This document shows, one piece after another, positions 53,655 to 61,450 of a DNA stretch of 64,000 nucleotides (positions are counted from its first letter, which is position 1; each line of letters opens with the position of its first letter). The notes under the pieces were generated by a model, which saw nothing but the letters and a program-made list of their open reading frames with translations, did not search any database and was not told the DNA's origin. Both the position numbers and the translations under genes were made by a program. Source of the DNA: Geobacter argillaceus (GTDB taxonomy: Bacteria; Desulfobacterota; Desulfuromonadia; Geobacterales; DSM-12255); contig NZ_VLLN01000006.1 in NCBI RefSeq assembly GCF_007830735.1, positions 62,001 to 126,000 of the forward strand, given 5' to 3'.

Positions 53655-54950
53655 TCACCCGCTTTGCTGATAGCGCAGATCCTGCATGACAATCTGCTCC
53701 AAGGCGTTGTCGTAGAACGGTTTGCGGCAATCAACACCGTTTACGGCGCCGCTGTGCATCAGGGTGATGAGCCGGCAGCCGCCGAAGCACAAGGGGAGGT
53801 AGGCGCAGTCGAGGCAGGCGTCGTTGCGCCAGCAGTCCAGATTGTGGGACTGGCGGTAGTCGGTGACTCCGCTAGCCAGGGTGCCGACGGAGAGTTCCGG
53901 CCACCCCATGAAGGCCGGGCACTTGTAGAGGGAGCCGTCCCAGTTGACCACCAGATCGTTGTCGAACTCCACCATGCAGGCCCCCATGGTCGGTTTCATG
54001 GCCGCAAAGCCGCGCCTCAGGGTCTCCTCACGCAGGAAGAGGGCCGCCTCGGCCAGCCACGGCTCGCCGGAGGTGACGCAAGCACTCCCGGCATCATGGA
54101 CGGACGGTCGGCCGGACTTGGGGAGGATCGGTGCGAACATGACCGGGCCGAGTGTTTGCGGGTCGATCCCCGCGGCCAGGAGCAGATCGAGCATGGCAGG
54201 GAAGGCGCGGTAATTCTCTCTGGTGAAGTTGCCGCCCGGGTTGAGGGTGACCAGGTCGCAGACCGCCTTCGTGTTGGCGACGATTGGCGCGAAGCTCCCC
54301 TCACCGGAGACAAAGGGGCGCTGAAGGTCGTGGATCTCGGGCGGGCCATCCAGGGTGATCTGGGCGCTCTTGAGCCCGAACGGGAGGAGCTCTTCCACCA
54401 CAGGGCGGGTGAGCAGGGTACCGTTGGTGACCATGCTGCACGAAAACCGGGTGCCGCACGCCTGAGCGGCGTCCCTGAGCGGCCCGGCGATCGCTTTGAG
54501 CATCGGCACGGAGAGGAGCGGTTCGCCGCCGTAGAAGCGCAGTTCCACCTCCCGTCCCCGTTCGATCTGCTCATGCAGGACATGGTCCACCAGGAGCTGG
54601 GCCGTAGCCTCTCCCATGGCGTCGCCGCGCCGAAAATCCTCCTCGTAGCAGTAGCTGCAGGCCAGGTTGCAGGCGAGATTCAGGACCACCGTGGCCTTGA
54701 AGCGGCTGCTCCGGGCGTTGGTCTTCTCCACCAGGGAGGCCATGGCGGCCCGCTCTGCGGCCGGGTCGTCGACGACCATCTCCAGGCGGGCAAGGGCGGC
54801 CCGGTCGCTGTCGCCCAGTGTGTCGCTGCGGGCAGCGGCCAGGAGCGCAGCGGAGACCCGGACGGTCGACCCTTTTTTCGTGGAATACAGGATATGGGAA
54901 CCCGGCCGGTCAGGGCAGGGAAAGATCTTCAGGTAGCGGGAGAGGGGCAT
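53655..54950 (-). CDS. SPASM radical SAM peptide maturase (geopeptide type)
   Basis: 431 residues. The radical SAM cluster CNLACSYCYEED gives Cys94, Cys98 and Cys101 (CxxxCxxC). The SPASM-like C-terminal domain has CPAFMGWPE near 350, then CWRNDACLDCAYLPLCFGGCR near 380, and a late Cys (VDCRKPF), enough for two auxiliary 4Fe-4S clusters. Such enzymes modify a short precursor peptide, often making thioether or C-C links. The gene lies 58 bases downstream of the minus-strand peptide gene 55009-55107 on the same strand, with a terminator between. In the TIGRFAM collection this type is linked to geopeptides in Geobacter; that name is from memory. Confidence 0.88.
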   Translation of the reverse strand: MPLSRYLKIFPCPDRPGSHILYSTKKGSTVRVSAALLAAARSDTLGDSDRAALARLEMVVDDPAAERAAMASLVEKTNARSSRFKATVVLNLACNLACSYCYEEDFRRGDAMGEATAQLLVDHVLHEQIERGREVELRFYGGEPLLSVPMLKAIAGPLRDAAQACGTRFSCSMVTNGTLLTRPVVEELLPFGLKSAQITLDGPPEIHDLQRPFVSGEGSFAPIVANTKAVCDLVTLNPGGNFTRENYRAFPAMLDLLLAAGIDPQTLGPVMFAPILPKSGRPSVHDAGSACVTSGEPWLAEAALFLREETLRRGFAAMKPTMGACMVEFDNDLVVNWDGSLYKCPAFMGWPELSVGTLASGVTDYRQSHNLDCWRNDACLDCAYLPLCFGGCRLITLMHSGAVNGVDCRKPFYDNALEQIVMQDLRYQQSG

Positions 54951-54961
54951 GGGCAGGCTCC

Positions 54962-54986
54962 AAAAAGAAGGGGGGCAACGCCCCCC
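54962..54986 (-). terminator. Attenuating terminator between precursor peptide and maturase
   Basis: On the minus strand, GGGGGGC-GTT-GCCCCCC is followed by TTCTTTTT. It sits between the peptide stop and the maturase start, so the peptide can be made in excess and the maturase by read-through. Confidence 0.75.
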
Positions 54987-55008
54987 GACTCCGGTAGAGA
55001 TGGACGGT

Positions 55009-55107
55009 TCAGGTTCGAGCAGTGTTATTAGCGCAGCAGCTGTTCACCTCTTCGGTGCTCTCCCGCCCCTCGTCCAGCACTTCCAGTTCCTTGGTTTCCG
55101 TTTCCAT
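55009..55107 (-). CDS. Geopeptide precursor A, 32 aa
   Basis: A tiny gene, too short for usual calling. The product begins METETKELEVLDEGRE and ends NSCCANNTART. It is acidic and has no signal peptide. A Cys-Cys pair and Asn-rich stretch occur in the C-terminal third, the probable core modified by the adjacent maturase. GGAGGTAACGGC precedes the ATG. A paralogue at 56845-56949 keeps the KELEVLDEGRE leader and the CC core exactly in place. Conservation between the two copies, the ribosome site and the neighbouring maturase support a real gene. Confidence 0.85.
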   Translation of the reverse strand: METETKELEVLDEGRESTEEVNSCCANNTART

Positions 55108-55134
55108 TGCCGTTACCTCCGTTGGTTTGAATTA

Positions 55135-55150
55135 CATCCCGGTCGGGATG
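55135..55150 (-). promoter_or_regulatory. CATCCC-N4-GGGATG hairpin in precursor A leader
   Basis: A perfect 6-bp inverted repeat with a 4-base loop, 27 bases upstream of the ATG. The same element lies 25 bases upstream of precursor B. It may be an RNA hairpin or a protein-binding site shared by both genes. Confidence 0.7.
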
Positions 55151-55340
55151 GTTAGACACATGTTCATTAATGGAATCTTCTGTAACAGTTTTTTATATGT
55201 AATGCAAGTTTTTTATACTCATTCGGTTTTTTGCGGATTTTTGTTATTGTATAATAACTAGCCGATGATTGCGCAAAACTGCACCATCCGGTAATTTATA
55301 CTTATTCACATCGTACCCGCTATGGAGATTGTCAGATATA

Positions 55341-56810
55341 ATGATTGAAAGTGTGACTTGGAAATCTCTGAAACACTCGGCTATCTCAGCCGGGAAGTGG
55401 TCATTGGCAGCTACTTTGTTTGGGACGTGTTTGGACTTGATAAAAGTTATAATACTTACGCGCCTTCTCAAACCGACCGATTTCGGTCTGATGGCAATTG
55501 CGACTCTCGTTGTTACACATTTTTCAACATATTCCGGTTTAGGTACTGGTCCTGCAATAATCCAACGTCAAAATGTCTCAAGACAGCAACTCTCCAGCAT
55601 ATTTTGGCTCAATATTTTCATTGCATTGATTATCTTTGCTGTAATTTGCGCGATAACTCCTCTAGTAACGGCATTTTTTCGTGAACCGCTCCTCTCATCA
55701 ATTATACCGGTTATGGCCTGCAGCTTTCTTATAATGTCACCAGGGAATTTAGTTTCTTGGTTATTGGAAAAGGAGCTTCACTTTGCCCTCCTGTCAAAGC
55801 AAGATATAGTGATCAAAGTCATTGAAATTTTGGTAACAATTATTGGAGCTTTCTGCATGCAAAGTGTGTGGGCTCTTGTTTGGGGATTTTTAGCCCGATC
55901 TACAGCAGGTTCTATCTTGTATGTATGGGCTGGCTATTCGCGTTGGCCGCTTATGTTTCATTTCAAATGGGAAGATATACGTGGTTTTATGAGATTTGGT
56001 TTCTTTCAGATGGGAGAATGTAGCATTATGGATATAGGTTCCAGACTTGACCAACTCCTAATTGGAAAACTGTTGGGAACAGCAGAACTTGGTTTCTATA
56101 ATTTTGCAATAAACCAACTTATTGGCCCATTGAGTACGTTTAATCAAATCCTGTCGCGAGTTTCATTCCCTATTTTTGCCTGTATGCAATACGACATCAC
56201 AGGGCTCAGACACAGTTTTCTAAAGATGATCAACCTATTGAGTGCCATCAACGCATCGCTTCTATTCGGTTTGGCAGGTATTGCGCCACTATTGATACCC
56301 CTTGTTTTCGGTGCACAATGGACACCTTCAGTATTACTAGTGCAGCTTTTAGTTATGTATAGCTTTATTAAGTGTATCAACGAACAGATTCGAAGTCTTG
56401 TATTGGCCAAAGGTCAGGCTGACATCAGTTTCCGATGGAACCTTGGTCTTATGTTTGCCAGCGCGCTCTTCATTGTATCTGGAGCTAAACAAGGAGGAAT
56501 CTTGGGCGTTGCTGTTGCTCTTATCGTGCTAATGGCAAGTGCTTTGTTGGCAAGTTATATCTATATGTTAAAGCCGATAATTGGTTCCAGTGGGAAAGAA
56601 TACTTTACGGCCATAGTTAAGCCTGCTGTATCGGCGCTCCTGATGGGAGGGTGCGTCTGGTTTGTCTCGTCGGTCAGTAACCATTCGTATAGTTGGCTTA
56701 CTGTTGAGATATGCGGTGGAGTTTTGATCTACTTGACACTGCTTTGGTTCACAGATCGTTCATTAGTATTAGGTCTTGTTGCGGGTGCGGGGTATGGGAG
56801 AGAAAAGTAA
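55341..56810 (+). CDS. Polysaccharide flippase (Wzx/RfbX family), AT-rich
   Basis: 489 residues with about 12-14 hydrophobic segments in the MATE/PST exporter fold. The N-terminal SLKHSAISAGKWSLAATLFGTCLDLIKVIILTRLL and TDFGLMAIATLVVTHFSTYSGLGTGPAIIQR are typical of lipopolysaccharide biosynthesis flippases. It moves lipid-linked sugars across the inner membrane. ATG 55341 is a better guess than 55269; the ribosome site is weak. Its base composition is far more AT-rich than its neighbours, and it lies between two peptide precursor genes on the opposite strand, with no other sugar genes nearby. It looks like a recent insertion. Confidence 0.85.
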   Translation: MIESVTWKSLKHSAISAGKWSLAATLFGTCLDLIKVIILTRLLKPTDFGLMAIATLVVTHFSTYSGLGTGPAIIQRQNVSRQQLSSIFWLNIFIALIIFAVICAITPLVTAFFREPLLSSIIPVMACSFLIMSPGNLVSWLLEKELHFALLSKQDIVIKVIEILVTIIGAFCMQSVWALVWGFLARSTAGSILYVWAGYSRWPLMFHFKWEDIRGFMRFGFFQMGECSIMDIGSRLDQLLIGKLLGTAELGFYNFAINQLIGPLSTFNQILSRVSFPIFACMQYDITGLRHSFLKMINLLSAINASLLFGLAGIAPLLIPLVFGAQWTPSVLLVQLLVMYSFIKCINEQIRSLVLAKGQADISFRWNLGLMFASALFIVSGAKQGGILGVAVALIVLMASALLASYIYMLKPIIGSSGKEYFTAIVKPAVSALLMGGCVWFVSSVSNHSYSWLTVEICGGVLIYLTLLWFTDRSLVLGLVAGAGYGREK

Positions 56811-56813
56811 TTA

Positions 56814-56836
56814 GGGGAGCCGAGGCTCCCCGTTTT
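56814..56836 (+). terminator. Terminator between the flippase gene and precursor B
   Basis: GGGGAGCC-GA-GGCTCCCC followed by GTTTT on the plus strand. It lies between the flippase stop and the precursor B stop, so it may act for both. Confidence 0.75.
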
Positions 56837-56844
56837 GCTGATGG

Positions 56845-56949
56845 TTAGTTTTGACGCGCCATATTGCTAGATGAACAGCAGGTGGTCAATTGGTCCGTGT
56901 CTTCCCGACCTTCGTCAAGCACTTCCAGTTCCTTGTTTACCGTTTCCAT
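56845..56949 (-). CDS. Geopeptide precursor B, 34 aa
   Basis: A second copy of the precursor, 34 residues. It begins METVNKELEVLDEGRED and ends TTCCSSSNMARQN. The leader block KELEVLDEGRE and the CC core are identical to those of precursor A, while the flanking residues differ. GGAGGTAACGTC precedes the ATG, again almost the same ribosome site. No maturase lies next to it, so the same enzyme probably acts in trans. It is separated from precursor A by the flippase gene. Confidence 0.85.
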   Translation of the reverse strand: METVNKELEVLDEGREDTDQLTTCCSSSNMARQN

Positions 56950-56974
56950 GACGTTACCTCCAACTATAGATTTC

Positions 56975-56990
56975 CATCCCGCCAGGGATG
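56975..56990 (-). promoter_or_regulatory. CATCCC-N4-GGGATG hairpin in precursor B leader
   Basis: A perfect 6-bp inverted repeat with 4-base loop, 25 bases upstream of the precursor B ATG, matching the one before precursor A in sequence, size and distance. Confidence 0.7.
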
Positions 56991-57062
56991 GTGCAGCAGC
57001 TTGAACTCTGGACAGCAACGGGATTTTCTGCTAAGGTGCCACCTCCCGTTAAGGGGCAAATC

Positions 57063-58976
57063 ATGATGCACTCATTAAGTGCGTATCGTCTAACGTGTTT
57101 CATTCTTAAGGAATTAATCCTGCGTCGAAATTTTCCTCAAATATTGGTGATTGTCCTCCTGGTATTACTGGGTCGCGTCACCACATCCTGGGGCATATCG
57201 CTTGACGAAGCCGATTCCATCGCCCTCCTGACCGGAGAACCGGAGCAGACCGTCAGCACGGGCCGCTACCCCCGTCCTGCATCCAAGATAGCCGAAAACA
57301 TCACCGTCATTACCGCAGATGACATTGCCCGGATCAACGCCCACACCCTGGCCGATGTGCTGCAGACCGTGCCTGGGATACAGCTAGACCAGCTACAGAC
57401 ACCTGGCAGTTGGACCTTTTTCTCCATTCAAGGCGCATTGAGCCGCCATATTCAAGTACTGATCGATGGGGTACCGCAGAACTTCCTGAGCGTCGAGAAT
57501 ACCGGTGACACCGGATTGATTCCCGTCCAGCAGATCGAGCGGATCGAGATCGTCAAAGGGGCCGCCTCCACTGCCTGGGGGCAGGCGTTGGGTGGGGTGG
57601 TGAATGTCATCACCAAGTCCCCTGACCCGGACCGGGCCGTTGGCGGCACCGCCTCCGCCTCCTACGGCGAACGGTTCACCACCGACCTGCGGGGTGAGCT
57701 GACCGGTACCGTCAACCGTTTCGGCTACTACCTGAACGGCGGCAACCTCCACTCTGATGGGCTCGTGCCCGGCAACCGCATCAATTTCAATCACGCCTCC
57801 GGAAAAGTGGTTTACGAACTGCCGAACGCGGGAAACATCACCTTCGATCTCGACTTCCGGGATTCCTTCCGCGGCCTGGAAGACTCGGTGGTCATCGACG
57901 GTCACGACTCCAATGAGCAGCGGCAGTCCCATTCATTCCTGAATTTCAACTACCCCGTGACCGACCGTCTAATGCTGGAAATGATGGGATGGCTGAGCCG
58001 CAAGGAGTCGGAGACCAAGTGGGGGTTCCTCAGTTCGCCAGCCCTGCTGACAGATAACAAGGCTAGGCAAAGTGCCCGGGGAGCCAATCTCCGGCTTACC
58101 TGGGGCGACCAGTTGACCAACCTGGCGGCCGGCCTGGAGTACGAGCACGACAGCCTCACAAACAGCGAACCGATCAATCAATTTCCTACTGAAAATTTCA
58201 AGCGTTCCCTGGATCGTCTGGGGATCTACCTGAATGGTGGCATTTCCTTCGGTCCCCTCACGCTACTTCCTGGCGTCCGTTTCGACCACACAGGCCTCGA
58301 CGACGACGCCCTAAGTTATTCTTTGGGAGTTACCTATCGCCTGACCGAAAAGACCTTGGCAAGGGCCTATGCCGGTCGTGGCTACAGCTTTCCTGTCACC
58401 ACCACCTTGCGCAACCGGCTGCAACAGGTCTGGACCGTGCAGACCGGCGTGGAGACGAGCGAGATTCCGTACCTCTGGCTGAAGGGGACGCTTTTCTACA
58501 ACGATACCTGGAAGATCGAAGATCCTGACTTTTCCACAGACCAGCCGACCATAAACCTGAGGGAGCAGATCAAGCAGGGATTCGAGCTTGAAGCGCGGAC
58601 CTTCCCGCTGTATGGCTTTGTCCTGACCGGCGGTTATACCCTTACCGACGCCCGCGACCGCGAGACCAAAAACCGGCTTGAGAAGGTCCCGGTTCAGGGT
58701 GCCAAACTGGCGCTCAATTACGACAACGACAAGATGGGTCTGCGCGGGGCGCTGACCGGCAACTATGTCTGGTGGAACGCCCCTGCATTTGCCAACGGCA
58801 AATACTCGGCGATCATCTGGGACCTGCATCTAACCCATAAACTCTGCCCGAAAACCGACCTGTCGCCCGAACTGTTCATTTCGGTCCACAACCTCTTCAG
58901 CGGTTCCCAATATGGGAATTCGCTCTACCCGAATCCCCCCCGCTGGTTCGAGGGTGGCGTGAGGTTCCGGTTCTGA
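57063..58976 (+). CDS. TonB-dependent outer membrane receptor
   Basis: 637 residues. A long N-terminal signal (one hydrophobic segment near 20-40), then a TonB-box/plug region with ITVITADDIARINAHTLADVLQTVPGI and VPQNFLSVENTG. IERIEIVKGAASTAWGQALGGVVNVITK is diagnostic of the plug. A 22-strand barrel fills the remainder and ends FRF. The ATG at 57063 follows AAGGGG. Such receptors take up metal chelates, vitamin B12 or peptides. It overlaps the next gene by one base. Nothing shows the ligand; the nearby peptide genes make a peptide-linked ligand possible. Confidence 0.9.
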   Translation: MMHSLSAYRLTCFILKELILRRNFPQILVIVLLVLLGRVTTSWGISLDEADSIALLTGEPEQTVSTGRYPRPASKIAENITVITADDIARINAHTLADVLQTVPGIQLDQLQTPGSWTFFSIQGALSRHIQVLIDGVPQNFLSVENTGDTGLIPVQQIERIEIVKGAASTAWGQALGGVVNVITKSPDPDRAVGGTASASYGERFTTDLRGELTGTVNRFGYYLNGGNLHSDGLVPGNRINFNHASGKVVYELPNAGNITFDLDFRDSFRGLEDSVVIDGHDSNEQRQSHSFLNFNYPVTDRLMLEMMGWLSRKESETKWGFLSSPALLTDNKARQSARGANLRLTWGDQLTNLAAGLEYEHDSLTNSEPINQFPTENFKRSLDRLGIYLNGGISFGPLTLLPGVRFDHTGLDDDALSYSLGVTYRLTEKTLARAYAGRGYSFPVTTTLRNRLQQVWTVQTGVETSEIPYLWLKGTLFYNDTWKIEDPDFSTDQPTINLREQIKQGFELEARTFPLYGFVLTGGYTLTDARDRETKNRLEKVPVQGAKLALNYDNDKMGLRGALTGNYVWWNAPAFANGKYSAIIWDLHLTHKLCPKTDLSPELFISVHNLFSGSQYGNSLYPNPPRWFEGGVRFRF

Positions 58977-59854
58977 TGCGAGCGCTTTTCCTTTGCATAG
59001 CGCTCTTCATCCTGAGCGCGCTGCCTGCCCTGGCCACGGACGTGCTGATCCTCCAGTCCAGCCAGAGCCCGGCGTATATGGAAGCGCTGCGCGGCTTCAG
59101 AAGCGCATTCACGGGATCGAGCAACACCATCGTCATCGCCGACTACGCCGAGGTGGACGCGGTCCGCCTGGTGAAGGAAGAGCGCCCCAGACTGGTGCTG
59201 GCCGTGGGCGACACGGCCCTCGCCGCCTGCCGCAAGGTCCGCCAGGTGCCGGTGGTCTCCCTCATGTCCCTCTCCCTGACCCTGGCGAAAGTGACCAACC
59301 CCAACATCGGCGGGGTCGGAGTAGTGGCAGCGCCGGAGCGGTACCTGAGCCTGTTCAAGGCCATCGGCGCCGGACGGGTGGGGGTCCTGTACGACCCGAG
59401 ACGCAGCGGCGCCTACCTGAAACGGGCACAGCAGGCGGCACGGCGGCTGGGGATTGACCTGGTGACCCGCGAGGTCAGGAACCCCAAGGAGACCGTCGGC
59501 CGGCTGGAGCAGCTCAAGGGGAGCGTGGACGCCCTCTGGATGCTCCCCGACACCACGGCGGTCACGCTGGAAAACCTGGACGCCTATTTCCGCTTCTCCC
59601 TGGAACAGCAGGTGCCGCTGATCACCTTTGCCAGCCAGTACCTGGGCAAGGGTGCGTTTGCCGCCCTTGAGGCGGACCGTCTCGACCAGGGAAGCGTTGT
59701 GGTCGAGCAGATCCGGCGGGTCCTGGGCCGGGACGGGGAGCCGTGGGTGGCCGATCCCCGCAAGCTCCGCCTGTCGACCAACGCCAGCGTTGCCAGCAAA
59801 CTCGGCATCCCCATTTCTGGTCTGGAAAGGATTGTGCGGGATACGGAGGAATGA
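58976..59854 (+). CDS. ABC-type substrate-binding protein (TrpX/DUF-type family)
   Basis: 292 residues. Signal peptide ends near ALA-TD (residue 21). The fold pattern is the two-lobe periplasmic binding type (TDVLILQSSQSPAYMEALRGF, VLAVGDTALAACRKV, YLSLFKAIGAGRVGVLYDP, MLPDTTAVTLENLDAYFRF), like the TrpX/YtrF-type family. No permease or ATPase gene follows. It starts at the TGATG junction with the receptor gene and comes before a sensor kinase gene, so it probably presents a ligand to the kinase rather than to a transporter. Confidence 0.82.
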   Translation: MRALFLCIALFILSALPALATDVLILQSSQSPAYMEALRGFRSAFTGSSNTIVIADYAEVDAVRLVKEERPRLVLAVGDTALAACRKVRQVPVVSLMSLSLTLAKVTNPNIGGVGVVAAPERYLSLFKAIGAGRVGVLYDPRRSGAYLKRAQQAARRLGIDLVTREVRNPKETVGRLEQLKGSVDALWMLPDTTAVTLENLDAYFRFSLEQQVPLITFASQYLGKGAFAALEADRLDQGSVVVEQIRRVLGRDGEPWVADPRKLRLSTNASVASKLGIPISGLERIVRDTEE

Positions 59855-59857
59855 CCG

Positions 59858-61450
59858 ATGTCTTTCATGCAGCGGCTGTCAACCTTTCGCCACAGTTTCC
59901 GCTTTCGCCTCCTCCTGCAGCTCGCCCTCCTGACCGCGGCCACTACTGCCGCCTTCACCCTGTTTTACGTCAGTCACGAAATCAGTGTCTACCGCTCCCA
60001 GCTGCAGCGGGAAGCGCAACTCCTCGCCGACCAGCTCGCCTTTAACGCCAAACTCCCCCTGTTCGCAGAAGACCGTCACGCTCTGACCCATCTCATTGAA
60101 GACGCGCAACAACGCTTTCCGGTGCGCATGCTCTCGATCGCCAACAACAATGGCGTCATCCTCGCCACAGTCGGCTACCGGCAAGTAGCGACAGGCGACA
60201 GCAACGATATTGCCCGGAGTGTCATTGTCACGGCCGGCGACCGGGGGTACGCCCCGGAAGCGCTCCTCCTGGGCAAGCGCGCCAGCGATGAGGGCCAGGC
60301 CATCGGCAGGGTTTCCGTGGTGCTGGAAACCAGCGGGCTGCGGACACGTATCCGGGACCTGGTCGCCGTATCGGTGGTAATCGGCCTCTGCTTCTGGCTC
60401 GTGGTCTCGACCCTTGGCTATCTGCTGCTGGAGCGGGTGACGAAGTCGTTCAACCTGCTGATGCAGGGGGTCAAGGGGATCGAGCGGGGAGACCTGACCA
60501 CCCGGATTCCGGTGAAGAGCAACGACGAGCCGGGGAGGGCCGCCAAGGCGATCAACGGCCTGGCCGCAGGCTTGCAGAGGCGTGAGGAGGAAAACCTGCG
60601 GCTGCAGCAGGAGAGGGACAGCGCCCTGCGCCTGGAGGTGCAGGAGGAAAAGAAGCAGATCATGGCGCGGCTGATCCAGACCAACAAGATGACCTCGCTC
60701 GGGCTCCTGGCCAGCTGCATGTCCCACGAGATCAACAACCCGAATGCCACCATCGGCCTGTCGGCCCACTACCTCTCCCTGGCCTGGCGGGACGCCCTGC
60801 CGCTCCTGAAAAGGAGTGCCGAGGAAGAGGGCGACTTCAGCCTGGGGGGGATTCCGTTCAGCGAATCGGAACATGAGATCGTCGGGTGTGTCGAAAAGAT
60901 CCACGCCAATTCCAAGCGGATCGCCCAGGTGGTGCAGGATCTGCGCAACTACAGCCTCGGCATGGACAGCGAGTTCAGATCCGGTATCGACGTGAACGTC
61001 CTGGTTGCCTCGTCACTCACGATCCTGCGTTGTTACAACCGGCTGAGCGAATCCAACCTGTCCGTGGACACGCCTCCCGAACTCCCCCGTATCACCGGCA
61101 ACCAGCAGCAGTTGGAACAGGTGGTGATCAATCTGCTGATGAACGCCCAGCAGGCGCTGCCAAAGGGGAAGGGGAACATCAGGTTGACCACGGCCTACGA
61201 CGAATCGGCGAACCAGGTGACCATTGCGGTCACGGACGACGGCGAAGGGATTGCGGAAGAGGTCCGGTCGCGGCTCCTGGAGCCGTTCGTTTCAACCAGG
61301 ATCAGCGACGGCGGCAGCGGCCTCGGGCTCTATATCTCCAACTTCATCATCAGCGAGCACAAGGGGTGCCTGGAGTTCCAGTCGGAAGTGGGGAAGGGGA
61401 CAACCGTGACGATCCGGCTGCCGGCGGCATCCCCCCCTACTTCCCACTAA
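59858..61450 (+). CDS. Membrane sensor histidine kinase with HAMP domain
   Basis: 530 residues. Two membrane segments (about 16-40 and 165-195) bracket a periplasmic region (CHASE8-like, 45-160). A HAMP domain follows near 195-245. The phospho-His is in SCMSHEINNPNATIG near 290, and the ATPase has NLLMNAQQALP, DDGEGIAEEV and GGSGLGLYIS. Start ATG 59858 has GGAATGACCG upstream. The gene ends 14 bases into the convergent response regulator gene, an unusual tail-to-tail overlap. Likely partner of that regulator. Confidence 0.9.
   Translation: MSFMQRLSTFRHSFRFRLLLQLALLTAATTAAFTLFYVSHEISVYRSQLQREAQLLADQLAFNAKLPLFAEDRHALTHLIEDAQQRFPVRMLSIANNNGVILATVGYRQVATGDSNDIARSVIVTAGDRGYAPEALLLGKRASDEGQAIGRVSVVLETSGLRTRIRDLVAVSVVIGLCFWLVVSTLGYLLLERVTKSFNLLMQGVKGIERGDLTTRIPVKSNDEPGRAAKAINGLAAGLQRREEENLRLQQERDSALRLEVQEEKKQIMARLIQTNKMTSLGLLASCMSHEINNPNATIGLSAHYLSLAWRDALPLLKRSAEEEGDFSLGGIPFSESEHEIVGCVEKIHANSKRIAQVVQDLRNYSLGMDSEFRSGIDVNVLVASSLTILRCYNRLSESNLSVDTPPELPRITGNQQQLEQVVINLLMNAQQALPKGKGNIRLTTAYDESANQVTIAVTDDGEGIAEEVRSRLLEPFVSTRISDGGSGLGLYISNFIISEHKGCLEFQSEVGKGTTVTIRLPAASPPTSH

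Noticed and set aside
53586-55031. A 481-codon plus-strand frame opposite the radical SAM gene
   Set aside because: No motif; the minus strand carries the CxxxCxxC and SPASM cysteines.
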